Source: Wolbachia endosymbiont (group A) of Longitarsus flavicornis (GTDB lineage: Bacteria; Pseudomonadota; Alphaproteobacteria; Rickettsiales; Anaplasmataceae). Taken from it: a stretch of DNA of 64,000 bases. The notes under the pieces were generated by a model. That model was not told where the DNA came from. It saw only the letters and a program-made list of their open reading frames with translations, and did not search any database. The DNA is taken from positions 806,001-870,000 of the forward strand of contig NZ_OZ008337.1 in the NCBI RefSeq assembly GCF_963931955.1, written 5' to 3'. The translations under genes and the position numbers were made by a program. Shown here in pieces: positions 24,914 through 33,909 of this stretch. How positions within the stretch are numbered: the first letter of the stretch is position 1; each line of letters starts with the position of its first letter.

Positions 24914-25805
24914 GACTTCTTTCAAAATTCATGTATGGAGCTCAAAATTGTGAATTGCAGCAATCAAATTAAACCTTAAACCAAAACGTTTTCGTCGGTT
25001 TCTATACCTGTCCGAGATGATTTTAAACCTTTTCAATAAGCCAATTACGTTTTCAACAATTGCCCTTTGGCTCATAAGTGCCCTGTTCTCTTTTTTTTGT
25101 TCTTTGCTTAACGGATTCTTTTTCATTTTCCTGTGCGGTAATACAACATTTTTGTGTATCTTCTGCATTCCCCTGTAGCCGGCATCAGCTAAGATTTTGG
25201 TGTCCGGTAATATTGCTACCTTTGATTCTCTAAACATCCGAAAATCGTGTTTTCTACCATTCGAGAAAGATGTGCATATGACTTTTTTACTCTTCTTCTC
25301 TGTTACTATTTGTGTTTTTATAGTATGCCTTTTTTTCTTTCCAGAGTAGAAGGGCTTTTGCTTTTTTTTGGTCTCTCTACTGGCGTTTCAGTTCCGTCTA
25401 TTACTAAAACTTCATATTCTACATCACTCTTTAATAGCTCTTTTTTTTCTGGTAATGCAAAATCTGGATGTTTTATTAATATGTCTTCTACCTATCTTAT
25501 TATTTTAAAACTGTTACTTTCACTCATGCCATAGCTTTGCCCAATATGAAAATATGTACGATATTCTCTTATATATTCCAGTGCCATAAGTAGCCTGTCT
25601 TCTATGCAAAGTTTACTTTTTCTTCCACTTCTAGCTTTTTTTCTTTTATCCTCCACTTCTAGAATTTCTACCATTCGCTCAAATGTTGCTTTTTTTACCC
25701 CTGTTAAACGTCGAAACTTTTCTCCTTCTAACTTTTCTATTTCCTTATATTTCATGCTTTCAAATACTTCATCTTACACTCCCTCTAACAATTTTGAAAG
25801 AAGTC
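24914..25805 (-). mobile_element. ISWpi1-like element (IS5 family), copy 3
   Basis: 892 bp with identical inverted repeats and TA at both borders (24912-24913 and 25806-25807). It lies between tRNA-Arg and a hypothetical gene, apparently in intergenic sequence, so no gene is broken here. One base difference from copies 1, 2 and 5 is visible in OrfA (TTTTTTCT for TTTTTCCT near 25450, Glu for Gly). Confidence 0.9.
24929..25755 (-). pseudogene. ISWpi1 transposase, nonsense-inactivated
   Basis: OrfA starts at 25755 and stops at TAG 25492-25494, as in copies 1, 2 and 5. OrfB (24929-25237 and its upstream extension) is intact. The additional Gly-to-Glu change makes this the most diverged of the four amber copies. 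Confidence 0.85.
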
Positions 25806-25868
25806 TATTGACTAATTGATACAATGCTTGTATGTTGACATTTGTGTGTTAATAATAATGGAGGATAT

Positions 25869-26882
25869 ATGTTAGGTAAGGTTAAAGAATTCCTAAAAAC
25901 TATTCTATTTTTCCACAATGAGGATAAAGTTAAAACTCCTTATGTGCCTATGGTGGAGGGACTTCCTTCTGATGATACAACTTTAAAACCGGATAAGAAA
26001 AAGCCAGAAGAGCATCTTACCCTTCTAAGTAATAAAGCAAAGGAGAGCGGTAATTCTGATAAAACAAAAGGACTTCCTAGCGATTTGAGCACTCAGGATA
26101 TACCTAAATCAACACCAGACAAGAATAAGCGTAAATATGTCGAGTTAGAAAGCGATGAAGAATGGAATAAGTTCTTTGCATTACAGAACAACCCTTCTAC
26201 CAATACCACAAACCAAAAACCTTTTTCTCCGAAGAAAGGAGAATCTCAGTATCACGGCAAAGAGATTGTAGGCAAAATTGCTGACCAAATTAAATTAGAG
26301 ATATCTGAAGGTATGAAAAATAATACCATAGGGTCCATAATGATAAAAGAAGGCAAAAGGGAAGAGAATGTTGTTTACCCTTCCGTGAGAGTTGTGTTGA
26401 ATGTTAGTAAAGAAGGAGTAGATATAGCTAAACTTCTGAGTGGTAATATATGTAAAAAGTACAATGTAAAAACAATTACATTTTGTCATTCTAATCAGGA
26501 AAAAAAGAGAGGGGCATGTTGCTATATTAATGATAAAGGGGAAAGAGTTTATGAGATAATTAGTGGATTATATGAAATGACTTTAAAGTGGTATGTTGAT
26601 GGAAAAGAATGTAAAATTAAAATTAATATTGACGATAAGAATGGTGTAAGGCTCCTTGAAAGCAACGGTGTTACTGAAGAACAGTTACGTGCAAACAAAG
26701 AAGTAAAAGTAGGCAAGAGACGTGAACCAAAGTTTTTACATGAAGCATTAGCACCACAATTGCCACAAACACAATTACAACAAAGCTCTGAAGAAGTAAA
26801 ATTTTTGGAGCAGCATTCAACAAATGTAGAAGACTTGAGCGGCGCATCACAAAAGCATCAAGCTCCTGCTGCTTCAAAATAG
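25869..26882 (+). CDS. Hypothetical protein, probably Wolbachia-specific
   Basis: Not recognised. The 337-residue product begins MLGKVKEFLKTILFF, with a short amphipathic or hydrophobic N-terminus. A disordered polar region follows (residues about 25-125, rich in Lys, Ser, Asp, Pro), then a more ordered Val/Ile-rich middle (VVYPSVRVVLNVSKEGVDI, TITFCHSNQEKKRGACCYI), and a Gln/Ala-rich C-terminus. The ATG at 25869 is preceded by GGAGG at 4 bases; 9 further upstream codons are open but unsupported. It stands alone, 63 bp past ISWpi1 copy 3, which may have changed its promoter. Confidence 0.72.
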   Translation: MLGKVKEFLKTILFFHNEDKVKTPYVPMVEGLPSDDTTLKPDKKKPEEHLTLLSNKAKESGNSDKTKGLPSDLSTQDIPKSTPDKNKRKYVELESDEEWNKFFALQNNPSTNTTNQKPFSPKKGESQYHGKEIVGKIADQIKLEISEGMKNNTIGSIMIKEGKREENVVYPSVRVVLNVSKEGVDIAKLLSGNICKKYNVKTITFCHSNQEKKRGACCYINDKGERVYEIISGLYEMTLKWYVDGKECKIKINIDDKNGVRLLESNGVTEEQLRANKEVKVGKRREPKFLHEALAPQLPQTQLQQSSEEVKFLEQHSTNVEDLSGASQKHQAPAASK

Positions 26883-26942
26883 GTAAAGTAGTGAAAATTC
26901 AGTATAAGTTGCTTGCATTTGTAAGTAACTTATACTTTTATA

Positions 26943-27452
26943 ATGAGCAATGTAATACTGCCAAGAAATTTCTACGAGCGGCCGACCTTAACTGTAGCTG
27001 GAGAGTTATTGGGAAAAGTCCTCAAATTTTCTAACTTTAGTGGAGTAATAACCGAAGTTGAAGCCTATATAGGAATGAATGACCCAGCTTGTCATGCGGC
27101 AAGAGGCTATACTAATCGAACCTCAGTAATGTTTGGTATGCCGGGGTTTTCGTACGTATATTTTATATATGGGATGTACTATTGTCTAAATATTGTAACA
27201 GAAGCAGAAGGATTCCCAGCAGCAGTGTTAATACGAGGATTAAAGCTCATTGAACCGCTTGAAGCAAACTTAGGCGGACCAGGAATATTGTGCAAAAGAT
27301 TAAACATTACAAAAGAACATAACAAGCAGGACCTTACTATAAGCCACGAATTTTGTGTTTATGAATCTCACCTCAAACCAGATTATGTTTGCACTCCAAG
27401 AATCGGAATTAGTAAAGGCCAAGAGAAATTTTGGCGGTTTAAGATTTTCTAA
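26943..27452 (+). CDS. mpg: 3-methyladenine DNA glycosylase (AAG/MPG family)
   Basis: Excises alkylated purines in base-excision repair. The 169-residue protein shows the family elements NFYERPTLTVAGELLGK, ITEVEAYIGMNDPACHAARG (with the catalytic Glu), TNRTSVMFGMPGFSYVYFIYG and the C-terminal PRIGISKG. Its length is slightly below the usual 180-200 but all core motifs are present, so I treat it as complete. It converges with purF. Confidence 0.94.
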   Translation: MSNVILPRNFYERPTLTVAGELLGKVLKFSNFSGVITEVEAYIGMNDPACHAARGYTNRTSVMFGMPGFSYVYFIYGMYYCLNIVTEAEGFPAAVLIRGLKLIEPLEANLGGPGILCKRLNITKEHNKQDLTISHEFCVYESHLKPDYVCTPRIGISKGQEKFWRFKIF

Positions 27453-27471
27453 ACTTAAGACCTTGCGTAGA

Positions 27472-28857
27472 CTATTTGCCAATTGGATAATCACCAGTGA
27501 AACAAGCATCACAATATTGTGGTGTAGCATTGTTACGCACCCCTCCTTTAACAGCCTGATATAGTCCATCAATACTCAAGAAGGCTAGGCTATCTACTCC
27601 TATAACTTCCTTAATTTCCTCTACAGATTTATTTGCAGCAATTAAATCTTTGCACTCTGGCGTATCTATTCCATAAAAACAAGAATGCTTAATTGGTGGG
27701 CTTGAAATTTTGAGGTGAATTTCTTTTACTCCTGCATCCTTTAACATAACTATTATATTTGTTAACGTACTACCACGCACTATACTATCATCTATTAAAA
27801 TTATGTTTTTACCTTTCAAAGTGTGCTTATTAGCATTGAATTTTAATTTTATTCTAACTTTACGTACTTCAGCGGTTGGTTGTATAAAAGTTCTTCCTAT
27901 GTAATGATTACGAATTATTCCCAGTTCCATAGGTAATCCTGAATGCTTTGCATATCCAATAGCTGCAGGTATTCCAGAATCAGGTATTGGTACAACCATA
28001 TCTACATTGTTTTTTGGTGGGCTCTCTTCTGCAAGTATTCTTCCTATTTCTTTTCTTATATCATATATGGACCTATTCTCCATTATGCTGTCTGGTCTTG
28101 AAAAATAAACGTATTCAAAAATACAAAAACTTGATTTTTGCTGTGGGAAAGGAAATGCTGAAGCTAGATTACCATTTCGATCAATGGTGACTAACTCACC
28201 TGGTTCTATTTCTCTAACAAACTCTGCATTTACTATATCAAGAGCACAAGTTTCAGATGCAAGAACATAAGAACCGTTTAACTTCCCTAAAACAAGAGGC
28301 CTGATTCCAGATGGATCACGTACTCCAATAACTACTTCTTGATTGATTGCCACAAAAGAATAAGCACCTTGTATTTGCTTTAATGCATATATAAAACCCT
28401 CTAAGAAGCTATCTTTTTCACCGCTTGCTGTCAGATGCACTACTACTTCTGTATCAATATCTGACTGAAAAACGCACTCTTGTTTAATTAATTGTTCGCG
28501 TATTGGAGAAATATTAATTAAATTACCATTATGTGCTATGGCGAAATCCCCAAATTTGCTACTTTTGCCAAACATGGGCTGCACTCCAAATTTACTACCA
28601 CTTGTTGAGTATCGAACATGACCTATTGCACAATCCCCAGGTAAGGATTTCTTTATTTCATCTATATCATCAAATACGCTGCTCACTTGACCTTGAAAGT
28701 GATAAGAGTGCAGCTTATCGTTGTTACTGGTTGCTACGCCAAAAGACTCTTGACCTCTATGCTGCAAAGCGTGGAGAGCAAGTATAGAGTTAAAAGCAGC
28801 ACTTTGGTTGCAGCTTATGCCAAATACCCCACATTCCTCACGTATTTCATCTAGCAT
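27472..28857 (-). CDS. purF: Amidophosphoribosyltransferase
   Basis: The first committed step of purine synthesis: PRPP plus glutamine to phosphoribosylamine. The N-terminal nucleophile hydrolase domain starts with the catalytic Cys in EECGVFGI (Cys9, so a short propeptide is removed or Cys9 is exposed by processing). The phosphoribosyltransferase domain has the PRPP motif IILIDDSIVRGSTL. The C-terminal part has the Cys-rich segments SPPIKHSCFYGIDTP and CDACFTGDYP typical of the Fe-S-containing class. 461 residues, normal. Confidence 0.96.
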   Translation of the reverse strand: MLDEIREECGVFGISCNQSAAFNSILALHALQHRGQESFGVATSNNDKLHSYHFQGQVSSVFDDIDEIKKSLPGDCAIGHVRYSTSGSKFGVQPMFGKSSKFGDFAIAHNGNLINISPIREQLIKQECVFQSDIDTEVVVHLTASGEKDSFLEGFIYALKQIQGAYSFVAINQEVVIGVRDPSGIRPLVLGKLNGSYVLASETCALDIVNAEFVREIEPGELVTIDRNGNLASAFPFPQQKSSFCIFEYVYFSRPDSIMENRSIYDIRKEIGRILAEESPPKNNVDMVVPIPDSGIPAAIGYAKHSGLPMELGIIRNHYIGRTFIQPTAEVRKVRIKLKFNANKHTLKGKNIILIDDSIVRGSTLTNIIVMLKDAGVKEIHLKISSPPIKHSCFYGIDTPECKDLIAANKSVEEIKEVIGVDSLAFLSIDGLYQAVKGGVRNNATPQYCDACFTGDYPIGK

Positions 28858-28882
28858 AAAAACTATTAAGTAAAGTTTAATT

Positions 28883-29986
28883 CTACTTTAGCATAGGTAA
28901 AATACAAGCATTTTGTTGTTCATCTGCTTTTATTGCCAGCAATAGCCCTATACATATCAAACTTGCAGCAGTTGTACTTCCTCCATAGGACAGAAATGGC
29001 AATGGGTCACCTATCACAGGTAAGAGGCCCATTGTCATTCCGATATTTATAAAGAAATGAGCACTAAAAAAGGCGAAAATACCGATAGATACCGACTTAG
29101 AAAAATAATTTTTTGACCTATAAGCAATAGAGAGCATTATAGCAAGCAATGTAGTATAGAGTAAAATTAAAGCCATGCTACCTAAAAATCCCCACTCCTC
29201 ACTCAGCACTGCAAAAGCAAAATCTGTACGCTTTTCCGGCAAAAATCCAAGTTGAGTTTGACTTCCGTTAACAAAGCCCTTACCAAGCAAACCTCCTGAA
29301 CCAATAGCTATCTGAGATTGCTGCGCATTATAACCTATCCCAAGTGGATCCACTGATGAATCCAAAAACGACAATATCCTTTGCTTGTGATAAGGACGTA
29401 AAAAAGACCAAATAGCCGGTACTGTAAAAATGCCAAGCATTCCACATATTACTAAATGAGATCTTTTTATTATTGCTGTGAATATAATTGATATCCCTAT
29501 AAATAACATTATCACAGCTGTGCCTAAATTAGGTTGCTTTAACACCAAGAACACGGGTAAGAAAATAATTATAAGTGCCTTAAGCAATCTTTTAAATTCC
29601 ATCATTTTATATACACTCTGCTTATCAAAATAGCGAGCAAGCGCAAGTATTAAGCCTACTTTTGCAAATTCTGATGGTTGCAAACTAATTGATCCAATTC
29701 TTATCCACCTTGTTGCACCCATTATGTGTGAGCCAAAAAAATTCACTACTAATAGCGAAATCACTGCTGCTACATAAAAAAAGTAGGCGTGCTTCAAATA
29801 AAAATCTAGCTCTATGAATGACATAGCTATAGCAAGTAGGAAAAAGAAGGAGAATATGACCAGTTGGTGAATCGCAAATGGCACCCACTTTCCTCCAGCA
29901 GAAGAGTATTGAACAACAATGCCAACGCAAAACAGCGCTATCACGTTAATGACTAACAACCAATGAATCTTCTTCAGCCTATCCAC
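28883..29986 (-). CDS. rodA: Rod shape-determining protein RodA (SEDS glycosyltransferase)
   Basis: A SEDS-family integral membrane protein with about ten helices; RodA polymerises lipid II with a partner PBP2. 367 residues. Diagnostic segments are RWIRIGSISLQPSEFAKVG, GLLGKGFVNGSQTQLGFLPE with the following KRTDFAFAVLSEEWG, and the C-terminal LPFLSYGGSTTAASL. I chose the in-frame GTG at 29986 because AAGG lies 8 bases upstream; the frame stays open 12 codons further, to an ATG at 30022. murF and mraY are nearby on this window. Confidence 0.93.
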   Translation of the reverse strand: MDRLKKIHWLLVINVIALFCVGIVVQYSSAGGKWVPFAIHQLVIFSFFFLLAIAMSFIELDFYLKHAYFFYVAAVISLLVVNFFGSHIMGATRWIRIGSISLQPSEFAKVGLILALARYFDKQSVYKMMEFKRLLKALIIIFLPVFLVLKQPNLGTAVIMLFIGISIIFTAIIKRSHLVICGMLGIFTVPAIWSFLRPYHKQRILSFLDSSVDPLGIGYNAQQSQIAIGSGGLLGKGFVNGSQTQLGFLPEKRTDFAFAVLSEEWGFLGSMALILLYTTLLAIMLSIAYRSKNYFSKSVSIGIFAFFSAHFFINIGMTMGLLPVIGDPLPFLSYGGSTTAASLICIGLLLAIKADEQQNACILPMLK

Positions 29987-30031
29987 ACTTATAACCTTAA
30001 AGTATAGTAAAATATGAAACAAAGATAAAAA

Positions 30032-31498
30032 TCAAAAAACCAACTTCTCAACTACTAACCGAATTGGAGTGCTATATATTCCAGTTACTACTGTTAAAGC
30101 TGCCATAAATAATAGACAGAAAAGCATAGGAAATGGCACATCATTAATTTTGTCCGGTGTCATTCCAGTGCGTGACGTTGCATCATCTTCAAAATACATT
30201 TTCTCTACCATCTTCCACATATATATCAATGCAAGGAAAGAGCCAGCAGCAAATATTACAAGGGAAATCCACGCATGAGATTCGATAATTGCTTTCATTA
30301 TATACCACTTGCTTACAAAGCCATTTGTTAAAGGCACACCGATTAATGCTAAACTGAGTAGAGTGAACGCAAGTGCTGTATAAGGCATTGATTTCTTGAG
30401 TCCCGATAAATTCTCTATTTTTGTTGTATCAAATTTGTAAGAAATACATCCTGCAGCCATGAATAAAGATGTTTTTATTATGCTGTGGTTTACTATGTGA
30501 AGAATTGCTGCAAATACACCTGTTTTTGAGTTAAAACTCAGTGCTAAAATTATATAACCAATTTGGCTAATACTAGAGTGAGCAAACAGTCTTTTTATGT
30601 CTTTTGCGGTTATTGCAAATATCGACCCAAATACAATAGCGCAAAGTGCGAGGATAATTATCACATTGTCCAACAGCGGCTTAAACAAGAAAAAATTTTG
30701 TTGGAAAATGGTATAAAAGATTCTGATGAAAACATATATCATCACTTTAGTTACTGTGCCTGAAAAGAATATGCTGATGAAACTTGGCGCTTCACTATAT
30801 GCATTAACCAGCCACCTGCTTAATGGAAACAGTGCCATTTTAATTGAGAGACCAACAAAAATGAACAATGTGCCAAGTTTTATGATGTTGTTATCGTATA
30901 ATGGAACTATTCTTTCAGCCATGTCAGACATATTGAGTGTTCCAGTCATTGAATACAAGAGCCCGATGCCAAATAAATAAAATGTTGCGCCTATTGTTCC
31001 ACTAATTAGATATTCAAATGCTGCAACCAAGGCTTTTTTATCCCTTCCCATTGAAACTAATACATAAGAAGAAAGAGATGAAATTTCCAAGAAAACGTAA
31101 AGGTTAAATATGTCGTTTGTTACTAGAATCCCGAGCAGTCCGCTTAAGCACAGTAGAAATAGAGAGTAAAAACCAGTGATTTTGTTTTTGCTAATTTCTT
31201 TTTCGTTAATATAAAAGCTATAAAGCACGCTAATCAGCGCTATAAAATTCACCAAAGTTAGAATCAAGGAGTTCAACACGTCGATTCTTAACTCTATACC
31301 GTACGGGGGAGCCCAATCCCCAAGGTGATAAGTTATAATTTCGCCTTTATATGTTTTAATGAGTAGTATTGATGAAATGATAAGAGTGATTGTTGTTGCA
31401 ATAAAAGAAATAAACCAAGATACCTTGTGTTTCTTGGCAAGAAAGCAAAACATTGATGCAATTATTGGGATAATAACTTGTAAAATTGGTAATTGCAT
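30032..31498 (-). CDS. MrpD/NuoN-like proton-translocating antiporter subunit
   Basis: A 488-residue membrane protein with about 13-14 helices of the proton-antiporter family shared by MrpD/MnhD and NuoL/M/N. Conserved charged helices are seen around LYVFLEISSLSSYVLVSMGR, FVGLSIKMALFPLSRWLVNA and the histidine-bearing HIVNHSIIKTSLFM. It is closer to the MnhD type than to the three true Nuo subunits at 46-50 kb. No other Mrp genes adjoin it. Near the C-terminus a half palindromic repeat (30158-30178) encodes TSRTGMTPDK in frame. Confidence 0.85.
   Translation of the reverse strand: MQLPILQVIIPIIASMFCFLAKKHKVSWFISFIATTITLIISSILLIKTYKGEIITYHLGDWAPPYGIELRIDVLNSLILTLVNFIALISVLYSFYINEKEISKNKITGFYSLFLLCLSGLLGILVTNDIFNLYVFLEISSLSSYVLVSMGRDKKALVAAFEYLISGTIGATFYLFGIGLLYSMTGTLNMSDMAERIVPLYDNNIIKLGTLFIFVGLSIKMALFPLSRWLVNAYSEAPSFISIFFSGTVTKVMIYVFIRIFYTIFQQNFFLFKPLLDNVIIILALCAIVFGSIFAITAKDIKRLFAHSSISQIGYIILALSFNSKTGVFAAILHIVNHSIIKTSLFMAAGCISYKFDTTKIENLSGLKKSMPYTALAFTLLSLALIGVPLTNGFVSKWYIMKAIIESHAWISLVIFAAGSFLALIYMWKMVEKMYFEDDATSRTGMTPDKINDVPFPMLFCLLFMAALTVVTGIYSTPIRLVVEKLVF
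30158..30178. repeat. Family A half-repeat inside the MrpD-like gene
   Basis: GTCATTCCAGTGCGTGACG matches one arm of the family A palindrome. On the coding strand it gives about 7 residues (approximately 440-447 of the protein) in the loop before the last helix. Only one arm is visible. Confidence 0.6.
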
Positions 31499-31562
31499 TA
31501 AATTGTTGTTAATATATCGTTAAAGTATTAGTATATATAATACTTTTTGTTTTAATACCCTT

Positions 31563-31877
31563 ATGTTATCTAAAATTTGTAACGCAATAAAACGCCTATT
31601 ACGAAGAGAAGATAAATTTGTAGGAAGAGATGAAAATGGAAATTCTTACTATGAATCAAGTAAAGGAAAAAGGTGGGTTATGTATAGCAGTGTCTCTGAG
31701 CCTACAACAGTGCCTCCGGAATGGCATATATGGCTTCACTATACTGATAATGTAGTACCAGTTAATAATAAAAAAAGAAAAGTAAAACATACTCCTAATT
31801 TAACGGGTACAAAAGATGCATACTATCCAAACCAAAAAGTGAAAAATTATTATAAAAGCTGGAGTCCTGATAACTAA
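31563..31877 (+). CDS. NDUFA12-like complex I accessory subunit
   Basis: 104 residues matching the NDUFA12/17.2-kDa family: FVGRDENGNSYYE near residue 19, KRWVMYSS, and EPTTVPPEWHIWLHYTDN around residues 47-64. The family sits on the peripheral arm of complex I in mitochondria and alphaproteobacteria. The gene is 2 bp before mlaD on the plus strand, so they are probably co-transcribed, and divergent from the MrpD-like gene. Confidence 0.92.
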   Translation: MLSKICNAIKRLLRREDKFVGRDENGNSYYESSKGKRWVMYSSVSEPTTVPPEWHIWLHYTDNVVPVNNKKRKVKHTPNLTGTKDAYYPNQKVKNYYKSWSPDN

Positions 31878-31879
31878 AG

Positions 31880-32335
31880 ATGCGAAGGTCAAATATACTT
31901 GAAATAACCGCTGGATTATTTGTATTAATTTTTACTATTTTTCTGATTTTCTTTGCTATTGATAAGCTATCTTACATAAAGAAAAACTATAAGGATTGCA
32001 ATAAAATATATGGTCTTTTTGCTAACGCTAACGGTATAGGAGTTGGTGATAGTGTCAAGATCTCTGGTGTGGACGTTGGAAGCATAACTGGTGTATCACT
32101 TGACAAAGCTACCTACGTAGCACGAATCGACATGTGTATAAGCAGAGACATAAAATTGCCAATTGATAGTTCAGCTCTGATCACTAGCAGTGGAGTTGTT
32201 GGCAGTAAATTTGTTAATATATCACCTGGGTCAGATGCTAAACTAATCTTGCACGGTGGTAAAATAGAGCATACTCAAGCTGAAGCAAATATGGGTGGAA
32301 TAATGGACAAAATTATTGGTATGTTTACGAAGTGA
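31880..32335 (+). CDS. mlaD: Outer-membrane lipid asymmetry protein MlaD (MCE domain)
   Basis: A single-span inner-membrane protein with an MCE domain that forms the substrate-binding hexamer of the Mla phospholipid transporter. 151 residues: membrane anchor at about 9-28, MCE domain beginning YGLFANANGIGVGDSVKISG, then GVDVGSITGVSL and SSGVVGSKFVNISPG. The ABC partners MlaE and MlaF are not in this window. The spacer 32336-32520 shows no gene that I can support. Confidence 0.93.
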   Translation: MRRSNILEITAGLFVLIFTIFLIFFAIDKLSYIKKNYKDCNKIYGLFANANGIGVGDSVKISGVDVGSITGVSLDKATYVARIDMCISRDIKLPIDSSALITSSGVVGSKFVNISPGSDAKLILHGGKIEHTQAEANMGGIMDKIIGMFTK

Positions 32336-32520
32336 AAATGGCAGGATTCCAAGTATATCCGTTTAGGTGAAGCCTCCTGTAGTTCTAAAGTATTTAAGGA
32401 GTTTGCCTTATTTCTTGCCTTTTCTACCGCTTGCTTTGGGGTTTATAGTATAGAAAGTGCCTTAACAGTTGCAGTGCATGTCTATCAATGATAAAATGAA
32501 GATTAATTTATTTTGATATT

Positions 32521-33303
32521 ATGATTGGTTTACTGTTTGCCGTACTGTTGTTCCTCTGTGGTAGTGATGCACTTGCAAAACAGGAGCCACGTTCAATAGC
32601 TGGAGATAATCACATAAAGGTGATAAATTATAACCCACAAGCCATACATAAGTATACGGGTTTTTATGGTTATCAGTCCAGTATATTGTTTGAACCAGGG
32701 GAGATAATACAAAATCTTTCAATGGGTGATTCAACTGGTTGGCAACTTCTTCCTCAAGGTAACAGATTGTTTATTAAGCCTATAGATGATATTGCCGATA
32801 CTAATGCAACTATAATTACCAATAAAAGAGTTTATTACTTTGAACTTCATGCTGAAGAAGCAACTGGACTAGATGATCCAAAATTAGCATATGAAGTAAG
32901 GTTTCTTTATCCACTATTTAGCAGTGATGAGATTTACACAACAAATAACGGTGATATCTTCGAACAAGCTAGTCATACCATTATTCCTGATATAAACGAT
33001 ATTGAAGTTGTAAAGAAAGGCTTAAATTTTAATTATTCCATCTCGCACGTTAAAGGCAGTCAGTCAATAATACCAATTAAAGTTTTTGATGACGGAAAAT
33101 TTACATATCTAAAGTTCAATAAAATAAACTCTGATTTCCCAGCAGTTTTTATGGTTGATTCTGCAGGGTATGAGTCTTTAGTAAACTTCCGTACAGTTGA
33201 CGACTACCTGATAATCGAAAGGGTGAGTTCAGTGTTTACCTTAAGGAATGGATCAAGTACAGTTTGCCTATTTAATGAAAACATGCCTTTCAAAAAAGGG
33301 TAA
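32521..33303 (+). CDS. virB9: VirB9-family type IV secretion protein (solo paralogue)
   Basis: 260 residues with a signal peptide (MIGLLFAVLLFLCGSDALAK, cleavage after about residue 19) and the VirB9/TrbG/CagX fold: LFEPGEIIQNLSMGDSTGWQ, LFIKPIDDIADTNATIITNK, RVYYFEL and FRTVDDYLIIERV. VirB9 lines the outer-membrane pore of the T4SS. Rickettsiales carry a second virB9 away from the virB operon, and no other vir gene is near, so I call this the VirB9-2 type. The C-terminus lacks any obvious extension. Confidence 0.9.
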   Translation: MIGLLFAVLLFLCGSDALAKQEPRSIAGDNHIKVINYNPQAIHKYTGFYGYQSSILFEPGEIIQNLSMGDSTGWQLLPQGNRLFIKPIDDIADTNATIITNKRVYYFELHAEEATGLDDPKLAYEVRFLYPLFSSDEIYTTNNGDIFEQASHTIIPDINDIEVVKKGLNFNYSISHVKGSQSIIPIKVFDDGKFTYLKFNKINSDFPAVFMVDSAGYESLVNFRTVDDYLIIERVSSVFTLRNGSSTVCLFNENMPFKKG

Positions 33304-33306
33304 AGG

Positions 33307-33903
33307 CTATAATGCCCGAGATATGGGTGCAAAGTTTTTTCTATGATGTTCTGTAATTCCATAAAGGCCAATAGCGTTAAGGTGCTCTTTTGTCCCATAT
33401 CCTTTATTTTTATACCAATTATATTCAGGATGCTTATTGTGCAATTCTTGCATAAGCCGATCTCTCGTAACTTTTGCAACGATTGAAGCTGCTGCAATTG
33501 ATGTACTCAAATTATCACCATTTACTATGGATTTCACTTGCCATTTTACTTCAGGTGGTTGATTACCATCAACTAGCACATAATCTAATTCTAGGTCCAA
33601 ATCTATCAACGCACGTTTCATTGAAAGTTTTGTTGCTTGCAAGATATTGTATGAATTTATTTCTTCTACGCTTGCCATTCCTATACCAAATTTTGCAACG
33701 GATGTTATTTTTTCATATAGGACTTGCCTACATTGAGGAGTCAACTTTTTCGAGTCGTTGATTCCATCAATAATTGTATTTCTATCAATAAACACTACGG
33801 CTGCGGATATTACTGGACCAGCTAGCGGACCTCTTCCAACTTCATCCACTCCTGCTATCACTCCTGATAATTTATTTTCTAATGTAAAGTCTGGGTATTT
33901 CAT
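33307..33903 (-). CDS. rnhB: Ribonuclease HII
   Basis: Removes ribonucleotides and RNA from RNA:DNA hybrids. 198 residues. The N-terminal catalytic motif is AGVDEVGRGPLAGPVISAAV (Asp and Glu, residues about 17-36); the other acidic residues are in VLVDGNQPP and AKVTRDRLM. The C-terminal YNWYKNKGYGTKEHLNAI is typical. It follows mraY on the same strand by 6 bp. Confidence 0.96.
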   Translation of the reverse strand: MKYPDFTLENKLSGVIAGVDEVGRGPLAGPVISAAVVFIDRNTIIDGINDSKKLTPQCRQVLYEKITSVAKFGIGMASVEEINSYNILQATKLSMKRALIDLDLELDYVLVDGNQPPEVKWQVKSIVNGDNLSTSIAAASIVAKVTRDRLMQELHNKHPEYNWYKNKGYGTKEHLNAIGLYGITEHHRKNFAPISRAL

Positions 33904-33909
33904 AGGTTT

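Noticed and set aside
32336..32520. Possible gene remnant between mlaD and virB9 (blocks such as GCTTGCTTTGGGGTTTAT)
   Set aside because: Six-frame reading gives only short broken peptides with no recognisable family.
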